From positions 1 through 28,159 of the IMG/VR virus record IMGVR_UViG_3300033151_001031: DNA of 28,159 nucleotides, one strand, 5' to 3'. The DNA is from a virus. Under the pieces are notes generated by a model. It was not told where the DNA came from and did not search any database. It saw only the letters and a program-made list of their open reading frames with translations. The position numbers were made by a program, and so were the translations under genes. Of this stretch, positions 20,372 through 28,159 are shown one piece after another (the stretch's first letter is position 1; each line of letters begins with the position of its first letter).

Positions 20372-21549
20372 ATGGCTGATTCAAGACAAATCCTTGCGGA
20401 TCGAATCATATTCGGTGAGTGTCACAAACAGCACTCACTCCCCAACCTTTTAACTGCCGATGCACCAACGATGATCTCGGCACATGATGGTAAGAAGCAA
20501 ACTGCACCATCAGCACCTGTTGTTCAGATCAACGATCTGAGTAAAAACCATGGTAATACTGTGTCCGTTACCATCGTGATGGATACGAAGAGGACATCTC
20601 CGAGGCAACCTTTGACCTCAAGATCGATCAGTATCACCACTCTGTAAAGGTGCCGTTGATGATCGAGCAGCAGAAGGTCGGATTTAACCGTAAGAAACTG
20701 GGTCGGCCTCTTTTGACCAAGTATCACGGACAGGTTGCGGATGAGATCTGTGTATATCATCTGTGTGGTGCTCGAGGCACTTATGCCACTGTTGACAGGA
20801 TTATCCCTCTCGCAAGTGACCCTGAATTTGCAGAGATTTTGGTTAATCCAATCACTGCACCGACCTTCGACCGTAAGATGTATAGTGGGTCGGCTGAGTC
20901 TATTGATGGTTCCGATGGTGGTACCGCAATGATTGCTGGAGATAACTTCTCTGCAAGTGATACCCGTAAGTTCAAGCAGGCAATTGAGCTTATGCCTCAT
21001 CCTCCCGAGCCTGTTTCTATGGGTGGTATTGATGGTGGACAGGGTTGTGATGCTCTCTATCTCGGATTTGTTACTCCGAAGATGTGGAGTGACTATGAAG
21101 CTGGGTCTACTGACTTCCAGACCATGGTCTCCAATGCATCCAAACGCACCCAGGGATTTAGTCATCCTCTCTTCAAGGGTGAGATGTTCATGAAGGACAA
21201 CATCCTTTTCAAAAAGTACAACAAGCCGGTCGGTTGGTTGACAGGTGAAGATATGATGGTTTGTACTGATAGTGATGCTGCCACTGAAGCTGCTCAGACT
21301 GTACCTGCTGGGTTTAATGTTGAACGTGGTTTCATCCTTGGTGGCCAAGCACTGGCCATGGCCTACGGATCAGTTCTTCCTGGTGGCATGGGTAACTTCA
21401 AGGTCGATGGCGAACTCTTTAACCAGAAGGCATGGTGGAGACAATGGATGGATTGGCTGAACGGATTGGCCAAGATTCGTTTTGAGGATTCTTCAGGCCG
21501 GATGAACGATTACGGTGTTATCGCATTTGATGCTGCCGTATCACTGTAA
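20372..21549 (+). pseudogene. Major capsid protein (N4-gp56-like), read in two frames: apparent -1 frameshift
   Basis: The first frame (20372-20647) gives a normal capsid N-terminus up to APVVQINDLSKNHGNTVSVT, then becomes meaningless. From 20578 the -1 frame reads DGYEEDISEATFDLKIDQYH and runs to the stop at 21549. Joined at GTG 20576-20578, the product is ~392 aa, the usual size for N4-gp56-type capsid proteins. A single missing G would explain it. No XXXYYYZ slippery site exists in the permitted shift window (20557-20644), so a sequencing or assembly error, or a true mutation, is more likely than programmed shifting. ATG 20372 has a TAGGAGCAATAAC leader. Confidence 0.85.
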
Positions 21550-21609
21550 GTTGCTGTTGTACTGAGCAAACAAACGTTTCGCATATATTTATTTTAACGG
21601 AGACATATT

Positions 21610-22026
21610 ATGTCTATCAAAGCACCAAGCTACAAAGCACCTTCTTTCGAGGGTGGAATTGGTAATCTTATTTGTGACGTTATCTCTTACACCTTCACAG
21701 GGAAAGAGCTTGTTGACGTTCCTATACTTCTCAGAAAAATGTCTGAGAGAAACACTTATGTTCGGGTAACCATTATTGGTTCCGCAACTATTACCGCATT
21801 GACTGCAGCCGACCTTGGCTTTCTCAATCGTGAGGGTGGAGCAGATGAACCTTCTGCTCTGGCTGACGATGCAGTCCTCACTGTGCTGTCTGCTGATACT
21901 TTGGCAGCACCTGTCGAAGTTGCCTATAAGCACGATGTTGCCTTGACCTGTGGTGTCCTTGCCGATGCTGCAAACGAGGTAGGTGAAACTGTGATCATTA
22001 TCCTGGAGTTTGTTGCTAACGGTTAA
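21610..22026 (+). CDS. Putative head decoration protein
   Basis: This 138-aa protein has an ATG at 21610 preceded by ACGGAGACATATT, directly after the major capsid gene. It is Ala/Thr/Val-rich and predicted beta (YTFTGKELVDVPILL; YVRVTIIGSATITALTAADL; LAAPVEVAYKHDVALTCGVL). Size, composition and position fit a capsid-stabilising decoration protein, but no specific family is recognised. A long hairpin follows its stop. Confidence 0.6.
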   Translation: MSIKAPSYKAPSFEGGIGNLICDVISYTFTGKELVDVPILLRKMSERNTYVRVTIIGSATITALTAADLGFLNREGGADEPSALADDAVLTVLSADTLAAPVEVAYKHDVALTCGVLADAANEVGETVIIILEFVANG

Positions 22027-22043
22027 TGAGATCTGAATAACCA

Positions 22044-22077
22044 AGACCACGGCACTCTATCATGGGTGCTGTGGTCT
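22044..22077 (+). promoter_or_regulatory. 12-bp hairpin after the capsid/decoration genes
   Basis: AGACCACGGCAC (22044-22055) pairs with GTGCTGTGGTCT (22066-22077), with one G-U pair, around ten nt. There is no T-run downstream. It could protect the 3' end of the abundant capsid mRNA, be an RNase III-type site, or reduce read-through into the adaptor genes. Confidence 0.62.
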
Positions 22078-22092
22078 ATAGGCAGGTGAAAC

Positions 22093-22758
22093 ATGAATGC
22101 AGAACAGATGATCGAATTGGTTATTGGCATTGTCGATGACCCTGACCATGAGGATACAGAGATTGTCCTTGGGCATCTCAACGATTCTCAGAAGAGATTG
22201 GCTGATGACCTTTTTCTACCAGATCTCGAGGATGGTTTTGACACCATTGACACCTTAGTTGACGCATGGGAAGTTCCTTTCCCTGAGACCTACCATAAGG
22301 GATTGTATCTCGCACAGGCTGATGGGGTAACACTCAATGTCCATAAGGATATGCGGTCTATGGCCCTGGCTCTTGGTGGTCTCACTATGGAGGCTGGCGA
22401 TGTGAAGGATATCTGTGCCAGGAGTTCTGGTACCATTATGTATCAAGCTATTTCTGATACGGTGTCAATCGTCACCCTTTTCTTTTATCGTCTGCCTATC
22501 CCTATGGAGGAATCGACTGAAAGTTTTCCAGACGGTGCCAGGGGGATGGATGACTTTGAGTGGGCTATTATCCATGATGCATGTTCCAAGATCTTCAATG
22601 ACATTGAGGATGGTATGGAAGGTGCCAAGGTCAACACGTCAAGCCATGAGGCGAAGTTTGCTGAACGGTTTGCTCTTCTTGATGTCTTCTCAGAAGGGAA
22701 AGGACAATCCTTTGCAATCCGTCCAGGAGTCAGCCGTGGATGGTTAGGAGGTAACTGA
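22093..22758 (+). CDS. Putative head-tail adaptor protein
   Basis: This 221-aa protein has an ATG at 22093 with an AGGCAGGTGAAAC leader. It has an acidic helical N-terminus (NAEQMIELVIGIVDDPDH, then LGHLNDSQKRLADDLFLP) and a central beta part (YQAISDTVSIVTLFFYRLPI). A C-terminal helical region follows (WAIIHDACSKIFNDIEDGME). Phage adaptors that sit under the portal (P22 gp4-like) commonly combine an N-terminal helical 'number of samples' segment with this layout. Assignment rests on pattern and position. The stop overlaps the next start (TGATG). Confidence 0.62.
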   Translation: MNAEQMIELVIGIVDDPDHEDTEIVLGHLNDSQKRLADDLFLPDLEDGFDTIDTLVDAWEVPFPETYHKGLYLAQADGVTLNVHKDMRSMALALGGLTMEAGDVKDICARSSGTIMYQAISDTVSIVTLFFYRLPIPMEESTESFPDGARGMDDFEWAIIHDACSKIFNDIEDGMEGAKVNTSSHEAKFAERFALLDVFSEGKGQSFAIRPGVSRGWLGGN

Positions 22759-23672
22759 TGGGCCAACCTATACCTATTGCGAAGAAATTTGCTGGACTGA
22801 ACAATAAGGTGGATCCGGCAAGGCTCGAGCTTAACCTGGAAACCCTGGTGTGTGAGTGTTCCCAGTCTGTCAACCTCAAGTATGACGAGACCGGCAGGCC
22901 CAGGTTAAGGAGAGGACAGGTGCCACGTCATGTTGGTAACTTCCATTCTCTCTGGACATTCCAGGAAACTTATGGGTATGTCGGCCTGGACAATCTCCTC
23001 TATAAACTCAACGATGATCTCAGCCTTACAGGTGTGAGGGATGAACTGTCCGGTAGCAGGATAGCATTCTGTTGGACTCCCCTTGGTATTTACTATGCCA
23101 ATGGCACCCAGAAGGGAATCCTTCAGGGTGATCGATCTCTTCTTTGGGAACAAACAGAAGGTCGTAAACGTTCACCCAGGCACTACACCGGCCCTCCCGA
23201 TAAGGGCCTACATATTGAACTCTTTTCCCAATGCCTGCTGGTTTCAGAAGGCAATGTCGTATATAGAAGTCAACCAAACAATTACGGTTTATTCCGGAAG
23301 TCTGCTGACCATAGTGTCTTCCCTGGGCCTGTCCGAATGATGAAGGCAGTGGCCGGTGGAGTCTATTGGTCTGATGATGCCAGAACGTATTTCACTCCTG
23401 GCAACGATCCAAGGGAGTGGGTACGCAGAACCGTTATGGAGTGTCCAGCAATGGAATGGTCGGCAATTCCTGATCTCATCAACCCGAAAGATATAGGGAT
23501 GGAGGGAGATGATGGATGGGCCTGCTGGGTGTCTGCCGAGGGTATTGTTTATGGCAGTCCTCAAGGGAACATTATTCAACCGACAAAAGATAAGATTAGA
23601 CTGCCGTCTGGATTTCAGCAGGGTGCTGCTATAATGGACGGTCACAACTGCATTTATAACATGCATCAATAA
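22758..23672 (+). CDS. Putative propeller-like head/tail completion protein
   Basis: This 304-aa protein starts in a TGATG overlap (SD TTAGGAGGTAAC). The opening PIPIAKKFAGLNNKVDPARL, followed by CSQSVNLKYDETGRPRLRRG, matches the start of many phage completion/nozzle proteins of the P22 gp10 or T7 gp12 functional class. Repeated short blades follow, such as YGYVGLDNLLYKLNDDLSL, GIYYANGTQKGILQGDRSLL and GVYWSDDARTYFTPGNDP, suggesting a beta-propeller. Its role would be to close the portal channel and dock the tail. This is functional inference; no single family name is certain. Confidence 0.65.
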   Translation: MGQPIPIAKKFAGLNNKVDPARLELNLETLVCECSQSVNLKYDETGRPRLRRGQVPRHVGNFHSLWTFQETYGYVGLDNLLYKLNDDLSLTGVRDELSGSRIAFCWTPLGIYYANGTQKGILQGDRSLLWEQTEGRKRSPRHYTGPPDKGLHIELFSQCLLVSEGNVVYRSQPNNYGLFRKSADHSVFPGPVRMMKAVAGGVYWSDDARTYFTPGNDPREWVRRTVMECPAMEWSAIPDLINPKDIGMEGDDGWACWVSAEGIVYGSPQGNIIQPTKDKIRLPSGFQQGAAIMDGHNCIYNMHQ

Positions 23673-23684
23673 CGAGGTGAAAAA

Positions 23685-24422
23685 ATGTCTTTCAGACTTT
23701 CAACAGCTTTAAGAAATAAGATGCTCGAGACCGAGGCATCTATACAAGAAGTAGCAATGTTCGTTAATACCCTGACCTTTGGGGATGGTGATGGTGCCGG
23801 TGGTGTCGATACGATCACTGACTCAGGCAATGGTCTCGCAAACTTTTCAGTAGGTGATAAGATCCAGGTCAAGGGGTCTGCATCTAATGATGGTGAATAT
23901 GAGATCCTGACAGTGGGTGCCGGAACTGTCGAGGTGCCAGCAGGATCCTTGGCTGCAGAGGTGGCAGATGCTGTCACCGTTGTCCTGGTGTCTTGTCGTG
24001 GAGGATCGTTCAACGATATCTTCCGCAACTGTGTTATGAGAATTTTCTCAGGCAGCCAGCCATCTACAGCTGATGACACGGAAATAGGCACCCTGCTGGT
24101 GGAACTCACAAGGGATGGTTTAGCCTTTGACGGTTCCAACGGTATTAACTTTGGTGAAACTGCAGCCAATGGCATCCTGGGTAAGGAACCATCAGAGACA
24201 TGGAGTGGGCAGGCCGGTGCAACAGATGATGCCGGTTGGTTCCGTATTTATCCAAATGATGTGGGCAACCATACTGGAGCAGATGCCGGATCTGAGACCA
24301 AGATCAGGCTCGATGGTGCAATTGCAAACAGTGGGGCACAGCTGAACATGTCGAGTGTTGGCATAACTTCTGGTGGTACCACTACTATCGATTCTGTTGC
24401 GGTAACACTGCCAACAGCCTAA
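23685..24422 (+). CDS. Structural (tail-associated) hypothetical protein
   Basis: This 245-aa protein has an ATG at 23685 and an AACGAGGTGAAAAA leader. A short helical N-terminus (SFRLSTALRNKMLE) precedes a Gly/Asp/Thr-rich beta region. A central motif, MRIFSGSQPSTADDTEIGTL, with LVELTRDGLAF after it, is one I recall from uncharacterised virion proteins of many phages. The C-terminus is Gly/Ser/Thr-rich (GAQLNMSSVGITSGGTTTI), like a small fibre or appendage subunit. It is followed by an intrinsic terminator. Confidence 0.68.
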   Translation: MSFRLSTALRNKMLETEASIQEVAMFVNTLTFGDGDGAGGVDTITDSGNGLANFSVGDKIQVKGSASNDGEYEILTVGAGTVEVPAGSLAAEVADAVTVVLVSCRGGSFNDIFRNCVMRIFSGSQPSTADDTEIGTLLVELTRDGLAFDGSNGINFGETAANGILGKEPSETWSGQAGATDDAGWFRIYPNDVGNHTGADAGSETKIRLDGAIANSGAQLNMSSVGITSGGTTTIDSVAVTLPTA

Positions 24423-24456
24423 TGTTGAGCACTTTGCTCTCAACCTTTACGTGGGG

Positions 24457-24493
24457 AACCGGATTGGGGTAACTCCCATTTCCGGTTTTTTTT
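24457..24493 (+). terminator. Strong intrinsic terminator ending at the next start codon
   Basis: AACCGGA (24457-24463) pairs with TCCGGTT (24481-24487), with an inner GGG/CCC helix. It is followed by an unbroken run of eight T (24486-24493). The next gene's ATG begins at 24494, with no space for a promoter or SD. A weaker GTTGAG/CTCAAC hairpin lies upstream (24424-24444). Confidence 0.85.
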
Positions 24494-26365
24494 ATGGCTG
24501 TTGACTGGGAACATCTATTAGGCGAAGCTAATCTCTGGCCTGACTCTGGGGTTTATAATCCACCTGATGGCTATACAGGGGTGTCTGGATCTGGCATTAC
24601 CACTTACGCCCATTGTGGTGGAGAAGGGCATTCTTATGATATAGCACACCCAGAGTGGTACATCGAATGCACTGGTAGCCAGACCATTACTGTCACATTT
24701 TTAATTGTAAATGCTGATGACAGTGGTGCTTATTACATAGACAACAGCCCAAATTCCGGCATCCACCATGTCCTTCAGAATATCGAGACCGGACTCGCTT
24801 GGGGTTCTGGGATGTGGTACTACTACTACAACAGAGACACTCAGTGGGGTGAAATAGGGTTTCAGGCAAACTACTTGTTTGGTTCCACTTACCAGATATA
24901 CGAAGACATTTCCTTCGTTACCCTCACCTATAATAATGCGACCGGCCAAGTAAGTGGTACGCATTGGGATGGCACAGCCACTCGCTCGGGTGGCCCATAC
25001 ACTATAGGAACTCCTGGGGGAACCAATAAGATATCATTCGCTATCTTATGTCAGGACAAATACGAATTCAATATCCAGATGGCTATAACTAATCTCCATA
25101 TCGTTTCTGACGGTGTCATGAAAACAGATAGATGGAATGCTGCTCTTGTAGCTGCCTTTGAGCCGATGGAGATGATTCACCCTTGGGATGGGATGAATGG
25201 TCAGGTGGTGTATCAAGACCCCAATCTGGGATACATTGAATATTTTAATAGATACTTTGATGTAACAAACTATCAGTCCGGAACAGATGGAGATGGATAT
25301 TTCTATGTTAAAAACATCCCCAATGAGCACTTAAAGGCAGTATATAAATCCATATTCCGAGGAGATTTCCGTGTCGGGCCTTTCAGGTGGTCGTATCTGA
25401 CCAACTATCCATCATACATAAGATTGTGGACAGAGAATGGTGGTGAATGGCTTATCTGGGGTGATTATGATTCGGGCAGGACTCCGACAAAACATCAAAT
25501 GTACCTGACTGAACCAGATGGTACTGTGACCACCATTTTCGGTTCTGACGCAGGGCCACATACCTACTACGAATTCAAGAGAGAGGACGGTTTGTTTTCT
25601 CTGTATGGGCATGGTTCATTGACCACCGGAGTAACACAAACACATTTTGAAGATGTGGTCATGGAGGGAGTAGAGTTCAAGTGGGAACTTGGTACCGGCC
25701 CAACAGCCAGCACTGTTTATCAATATTTTTATCCCTATCTTCTGTGGTGCAAGTGGTGGCCAAGGGAAAATGAAGGCCCATACTTACAGCTGGTCTCCTG
25801 GGAATTGATGGACATGGCCATGGAGCAGCTGGTCTCCAAAAAATATATGATGTTCTTTGAAAAGCTCATCAACTCCCTGGACGCATATGACATCGACACA
25901 GTCAGGGGATCAAAATATATCGACATAGATGGGTTTGGATCATGCGTTGATGTTGGGAGTGTTGCTTTCGTTCTTGATAGATTTCACAGAGGTTATCTGT
26001 ACATCTTGAGAATGGATGACCAGATCGCAGACAATCCCCCTGATATTATCACCCTGTCAAGATCTCCTGACGGTCACTATTGGGAGTTGCTCAGTATCTG
26101 TCAGCACGATGATGCTGTGCCCAGAATGTGGTCAGAGCAATGCATGGATCATGTTACTGACCTTGTCCCAGGACTTTGTCAATTTGAAGCCGGTGGTGAT
26201 GAGAATAAGTATATGTGTCAAGTAGTGCATAATAAAATTGTTAACCCGATATACCTCAGGGCATTCAAGGTGCCAGGAGAGAATCAGGTACGTGTTGAAA
26301 TTACTCCAGGATATGAACCAATGACTGCATATAATGTGAAGGTTAATCTTCTGATGGTGCCATAA
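24494..26365 (+). CDS. Large appendage-type virion protein
   Basis: This 623-aa protein starts at ATG 24494, directly after a terminator U-run and without an SD. A stop lies upstream in frame (24470-24472) and there is no better start. The sequence is rich in Tyr, Trp, Gly and Asp, with beta-sandwich/lectin-like character in the first ~210 residues (HPEWYIECTGSQTITVTFLI; GMWYYYYNRDTQWGEIGFQA). A second sandwich-like part spans ~270-400 (FRVGPFRWSYLTNYPSYIRL). Propeller-like blades come near the end (DIITLSRSPDGHYWELLS). It could be a tail fibre, receptor-binding or carbohydrate-binding protein. No catalytic residues were recognised. Confidence 0.68.
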   Translation: MAVDWEHLLGEANLWPDSGVYNPPDGYTGVSGSGITTYAHCGGEGHSYDIAHPEWYIECTGSQTITVTFLIVNADDSGAYYIDNSPNSGIHHVLQNIETGLAWGSGMWYYYYNRDTQWGEIGFQANYLFGSTYQIYEDISFVTLTYNNATGQVSGTHWDGTATRSGGPYTIGTPGGTNKISFAILCQDKYEFNIQMAITNLHIVSDGVMKTDRWNAALVAAFEPMEMIHPWDGMNGQVVYQDPNLGYIEYFNRYFDVTNYQSGTDGDGYFYVKNIPNEHLKAVYKSIFRGDFRVGPFRWSYLTNYPSYIRLWTENGGEWLIWGDYDSGRTPTKHQMYLTEPDGTVTTIFGSDAGPHTYYEFKREDGLFSLYGHGSLTTGVTQTHFEDVVMEGVEFKWELGTGPTASTVYQYFYPYLLWCKWWPRENEGPYLQLVSWELMDMAMEQLVSKKYMMFFEKLINSLDAYDIDTVRGSKYIDIDGFGSCVDVGSVAFVLDRFHRGYLYILRMDDQIADNPPDIITLSRSPDGHYWELLSICQHDDAVPRMWSEQCMDHVTDLVPGLCQFEAGGDENKYMCQVVHNKIVNPIYLRAFKVPGENQVRVEITPGYEPMTAYNVKVNLLMVP

Positions 26366-26366
26366 C

Positions 26367-28159
26367 ATGAGTGTCTACATGTGGGTTGGAGATCTTTGTG
26401 GATTTAATGGTCTGGCTGGAATGAGAGACCAGTACACAGGTACCACTACTGATGGCCTTCTTCTGGTGGATGGCAGCTTGATGGCAGTTACGCATATGTA
26501 TAACTACCTCCAGGCTACTGAACTTGGTTGTAATTATGTCAGCCAGCTGAACATGACCTCACCTTATGAGACCAAATCTAACCCTGGATTCTATTCAACA
26601 TTTGTTTACGACAGAGATAGTGATTTTGCCATGATCGCTGTGTCCGATGTCTGGTGGTGGAGGTGTAGTGACGCACAGCAAAGTTACAACCTGCCATTTG
26701 ACACAGCAAATGGAGAGGCCAGTAGAGGTGCAGTATTTGAACAACTTGTCATCCAGGAGGAGGTTACAGACCAGGATGCCGATATCATCTACAACACTTC
26801 ATACGATACAGGCCAGATCATCTATGACGATGAGATTAACTGGGATTGGGATGATGTCCTGGGTATACAGCTGAGTCAGATAAGCAATTACACTTATGGC
26901 CGGTCGATTCATTCTGAGTATAATTTTTTAGCAACAGGTGGAGCAGCTTACAACGCAAACTTGTACAGGTGTCAGCCTCACGTCAGAATGGTCGATGGAT
27001 TTTTCTGCTTCATTAATTTCTCTACAGGTGTCCACGAACTCTGTCTTGCTGAGTATGACTTTGCCACCGACACCGTTATAGTGCGTGACACCCTAGTTAC
27101 CGCAAACACCCTCTCTAATGTTGGTGACCATTGGATTGGTGCAAACCTCATTGCGTTCAATGAAGCAACCGATGAGGTTTTCTATGGGGATCCAACCTAC
27201 ACCGGCAGCAAGCCGGAACAGGGCAGGGTTCAAGTTATTGATGTTGATCTCGCACTGAAGACCCTCACTCATCAGACCTATATCGATAATCCTACTCCTT
27301 CAAGGTATGGGGCATTTGGGTATTGTATTGATATTGACGATGGTGCCACTGGTTCTGGCAATCTTGTTGTTGGTGCCCAGGGTGATGACATGATTAGAAC
27401 GTTTAATCCTACCACCTTTGCGGAAATCACCTCATTTGAAGGTGCCAAGGATTCATGTACTGGTGGATTGTTTGCAGCCAGAAACGGGATCCTCATATAC
27501 GCAACATATGGCACTTACCTGGAGGTTATAACAGCCACCTGGACAGGAACAGCATGGGGAGGGCATCTTCCACCTTGGGGCAGCCTCACTGCAGATCCTG
27601 GCACCTCGATATTTGGGTGTGAACAGAAGGGGTATTTTTACTCTGATGGTTACGGAGAATTCCCTTGTTTCCATGTTCTCTACTTTAATAACACTTTTCT
27701 GTATGGGGCCTTTTATACTCTCTACATGGATGAAGGCAGGGCCATGTACAACACCACCATCACCAATATTGTCACAATGAATAATGGTGACAATTGGTAT
27801 CCTTATTATGAGACCTCTTATGCCAGGAAACTTGACCCTGGTATTCTCTGGTACACCAATTCGTACACAGAACCTCTCGGGGTGCCTGTTGCAGATACCA
27901 GAGGGTGGACGGTAAGGTATAACATTCCTGTTGAAAATCCTTTAGATCCATTGGATCAGAGGTTGCTCACTATCCATATTGGAGACCTGAACGATGTGAG
28001 ATACACCAACCTCCACCTTGGCCTGCAGGACGTTCTTTCCTTCAGAGCAGGGGATATGTATTGCATCGACAAGATTAACTGTAGTCAGTGGTCTGAGATT
28101 GTGGGCTTTTCGTGGGGTAGTGGGGGATATGCCTTTGGTGATGGCACTGATGACCTGAG
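26367..28159 (+). CDS. Large appendage-type virion protein, 3' end outside window
   Basis: The frame opens at ATG 26367, one base after the previous stop (TAACATG), and stays open to the window end, for at least 597 codons. There is no clear SD, so translation is probably coupled to the upstream gene. The protein resembles its neighbour in its Tyr/Asp/Gly/Thr-rich beta composition. It shows repeated propeller-like blades such as FGYCIDIDDGATGSGNLVVG, MIRTFNPTTFAEITSFEGAK and NGILIYATYGTYLEVITATW. It is likely part of a tail fibre or baseplate-like assembly. No catalytic motif was recognised. Confidence 0.72.
   Translation, partial: MSVYMWVGDLCGFNGLAGMRDQYTGTTTDGLLLVDGSLMAVTHMYNYLQATELGCNYVSQLNMTSPYETKSNPGFYSTFVYDRDSDFAMIAVSDVWWWRCSDAQQSYNLPFDTANGEASRGAVFEQLVIQEEVTDQDADIIYNTSYDTGQIIYDDEINWDWDDVLGIQLSQISNYTYGRSIHSEYNFLATGGAAYNANLYRCQPHVRMVDGFFCFINFSTGVHELCLAEYDFATDTVIVRDTLVTANTLSNVGDHWIGANLIAFNEATDEVFYGDPTYTGSKPEQGRVQVIDVDLALKTLTHQTYIDNPTPSRYGAFGYCIDIDDGATGSGNLVVGAQGDDMIRTFNPTTFAEITSFEGAKDSCTGGLFAARNGILIYATYGTYLEVITATWTGTAWGGHLPPWGSLTADPGTSIFGCEQKGYFYSDGYGEFPCFHVLYFNNTFLYGAFYTLYMDEGRAMYNTTITNIVTMNNGDNWYPYYETSYARKLDPGILWYTNSYTEPLGVPVADTRGWTVRYNIPVENPLDPLDQRLLTIHIGDLNDVRYTNLHLGLQDVLSFRAGDMYCIDKINCSQWSEIVGFSWGSGGYAFGDGTDDL

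Noticed and set aside
20542-20548. TAAAAAC as a slippery site for programmed -1 shifting in the capsid gene
   Set aside because: It is not an XXXYYYZ heptamer, and a -1 shift there meets a TAA at 20554-20556 before reaching the real capsid frame.
20524-21348. 274-codon - strand frame opposite the capsid gene
   Set aside because: It is antisense to a clear capsid sequence, with no SD and no operon partner; it is a composition shadow.
1-28159. CRISPR array, insertion sequence, integrase or attachment site
   Set aside because: No regularly spaced direct repeats, no transposase or integrase motifs and no long terminal inverted repeats were seen.

Overview
The window is a continuous piece of a tailed dsDNA bacteriophage genome (Caudoviricetes). 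It carries a terminase pair, a P22-like portal, a scaffold-like protein and an N4-gp56-type major capsid protein, beside a phage replication module. Genes are tightly packed with ATGA-type overlaps and strong AGGAG-type Shine-Dalgarno (SD) sites. The head gene set suggests a short-tailed (podovirus-like) virion. No integrase, repressor, lysis cassette, tRNA or CRISPR array was found, so lifestyle and host cannot be fixed.

Region 1 (1-5389, + strand) is the replication and recombination module. It holds the C-terminal part of an SMC/RecF-like ATPase, a newly noticed TTG-start Cys-rich small gene (901-1074), a replication initiator-like protein and a DnaC-like helicase loader. These are followed by small unknown proteins, a MazG-like protein, a stand-alone CHC2 zinc finger, a single-stranded DNA-binding protein (SSB) and a PD-(D/E)XK nuclease-like protein. 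The module ends at a bidirectional terminator (5407-5425).

Region 2 (5436-14244, - strand) converges on region 1. It is a run of about 24 small genes, most without recognisable function. The exceptions are a DUF5131 (phage Gp37/Gp68) radical-SAM-like protein and several Cys-knuckle proteins. It looks like an accessory or early host-interaction cluster. Several genes here are too short, or start too unusually, for simple ORF calling: a 27-aa zinc-ribbon peptide, a 50-aa protein, a 23-aa membrane peptide and a 63-aa out-of-frame overlapping gene. The gaps between genes repeatedly hold stem-loops just upstream of the next SD. Two pairs of these are related in sequence, and their changes preserve base pairing.

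Region 3 (14245-14712) is a divergent intergenic region with a good sigma70-type promoter reading into the terminase genes, and phased direct repeats plus a hairpin on the - strand side.

Region 4 (14713-28159, + strand) is the packaging and virion module: terminase small and large subunits, a small protein, portal, scaffold, major capsid protein (interrupted by an apparent one-base frameshift), a putative head decoration protein, a head-tail adaptor, a propeller-like head/tail completion protein and a small structural protein. A strong intrinsic terminator then abuts the ATG of the first of two large appendage-type proteins. The second of these runs off the end of the window.
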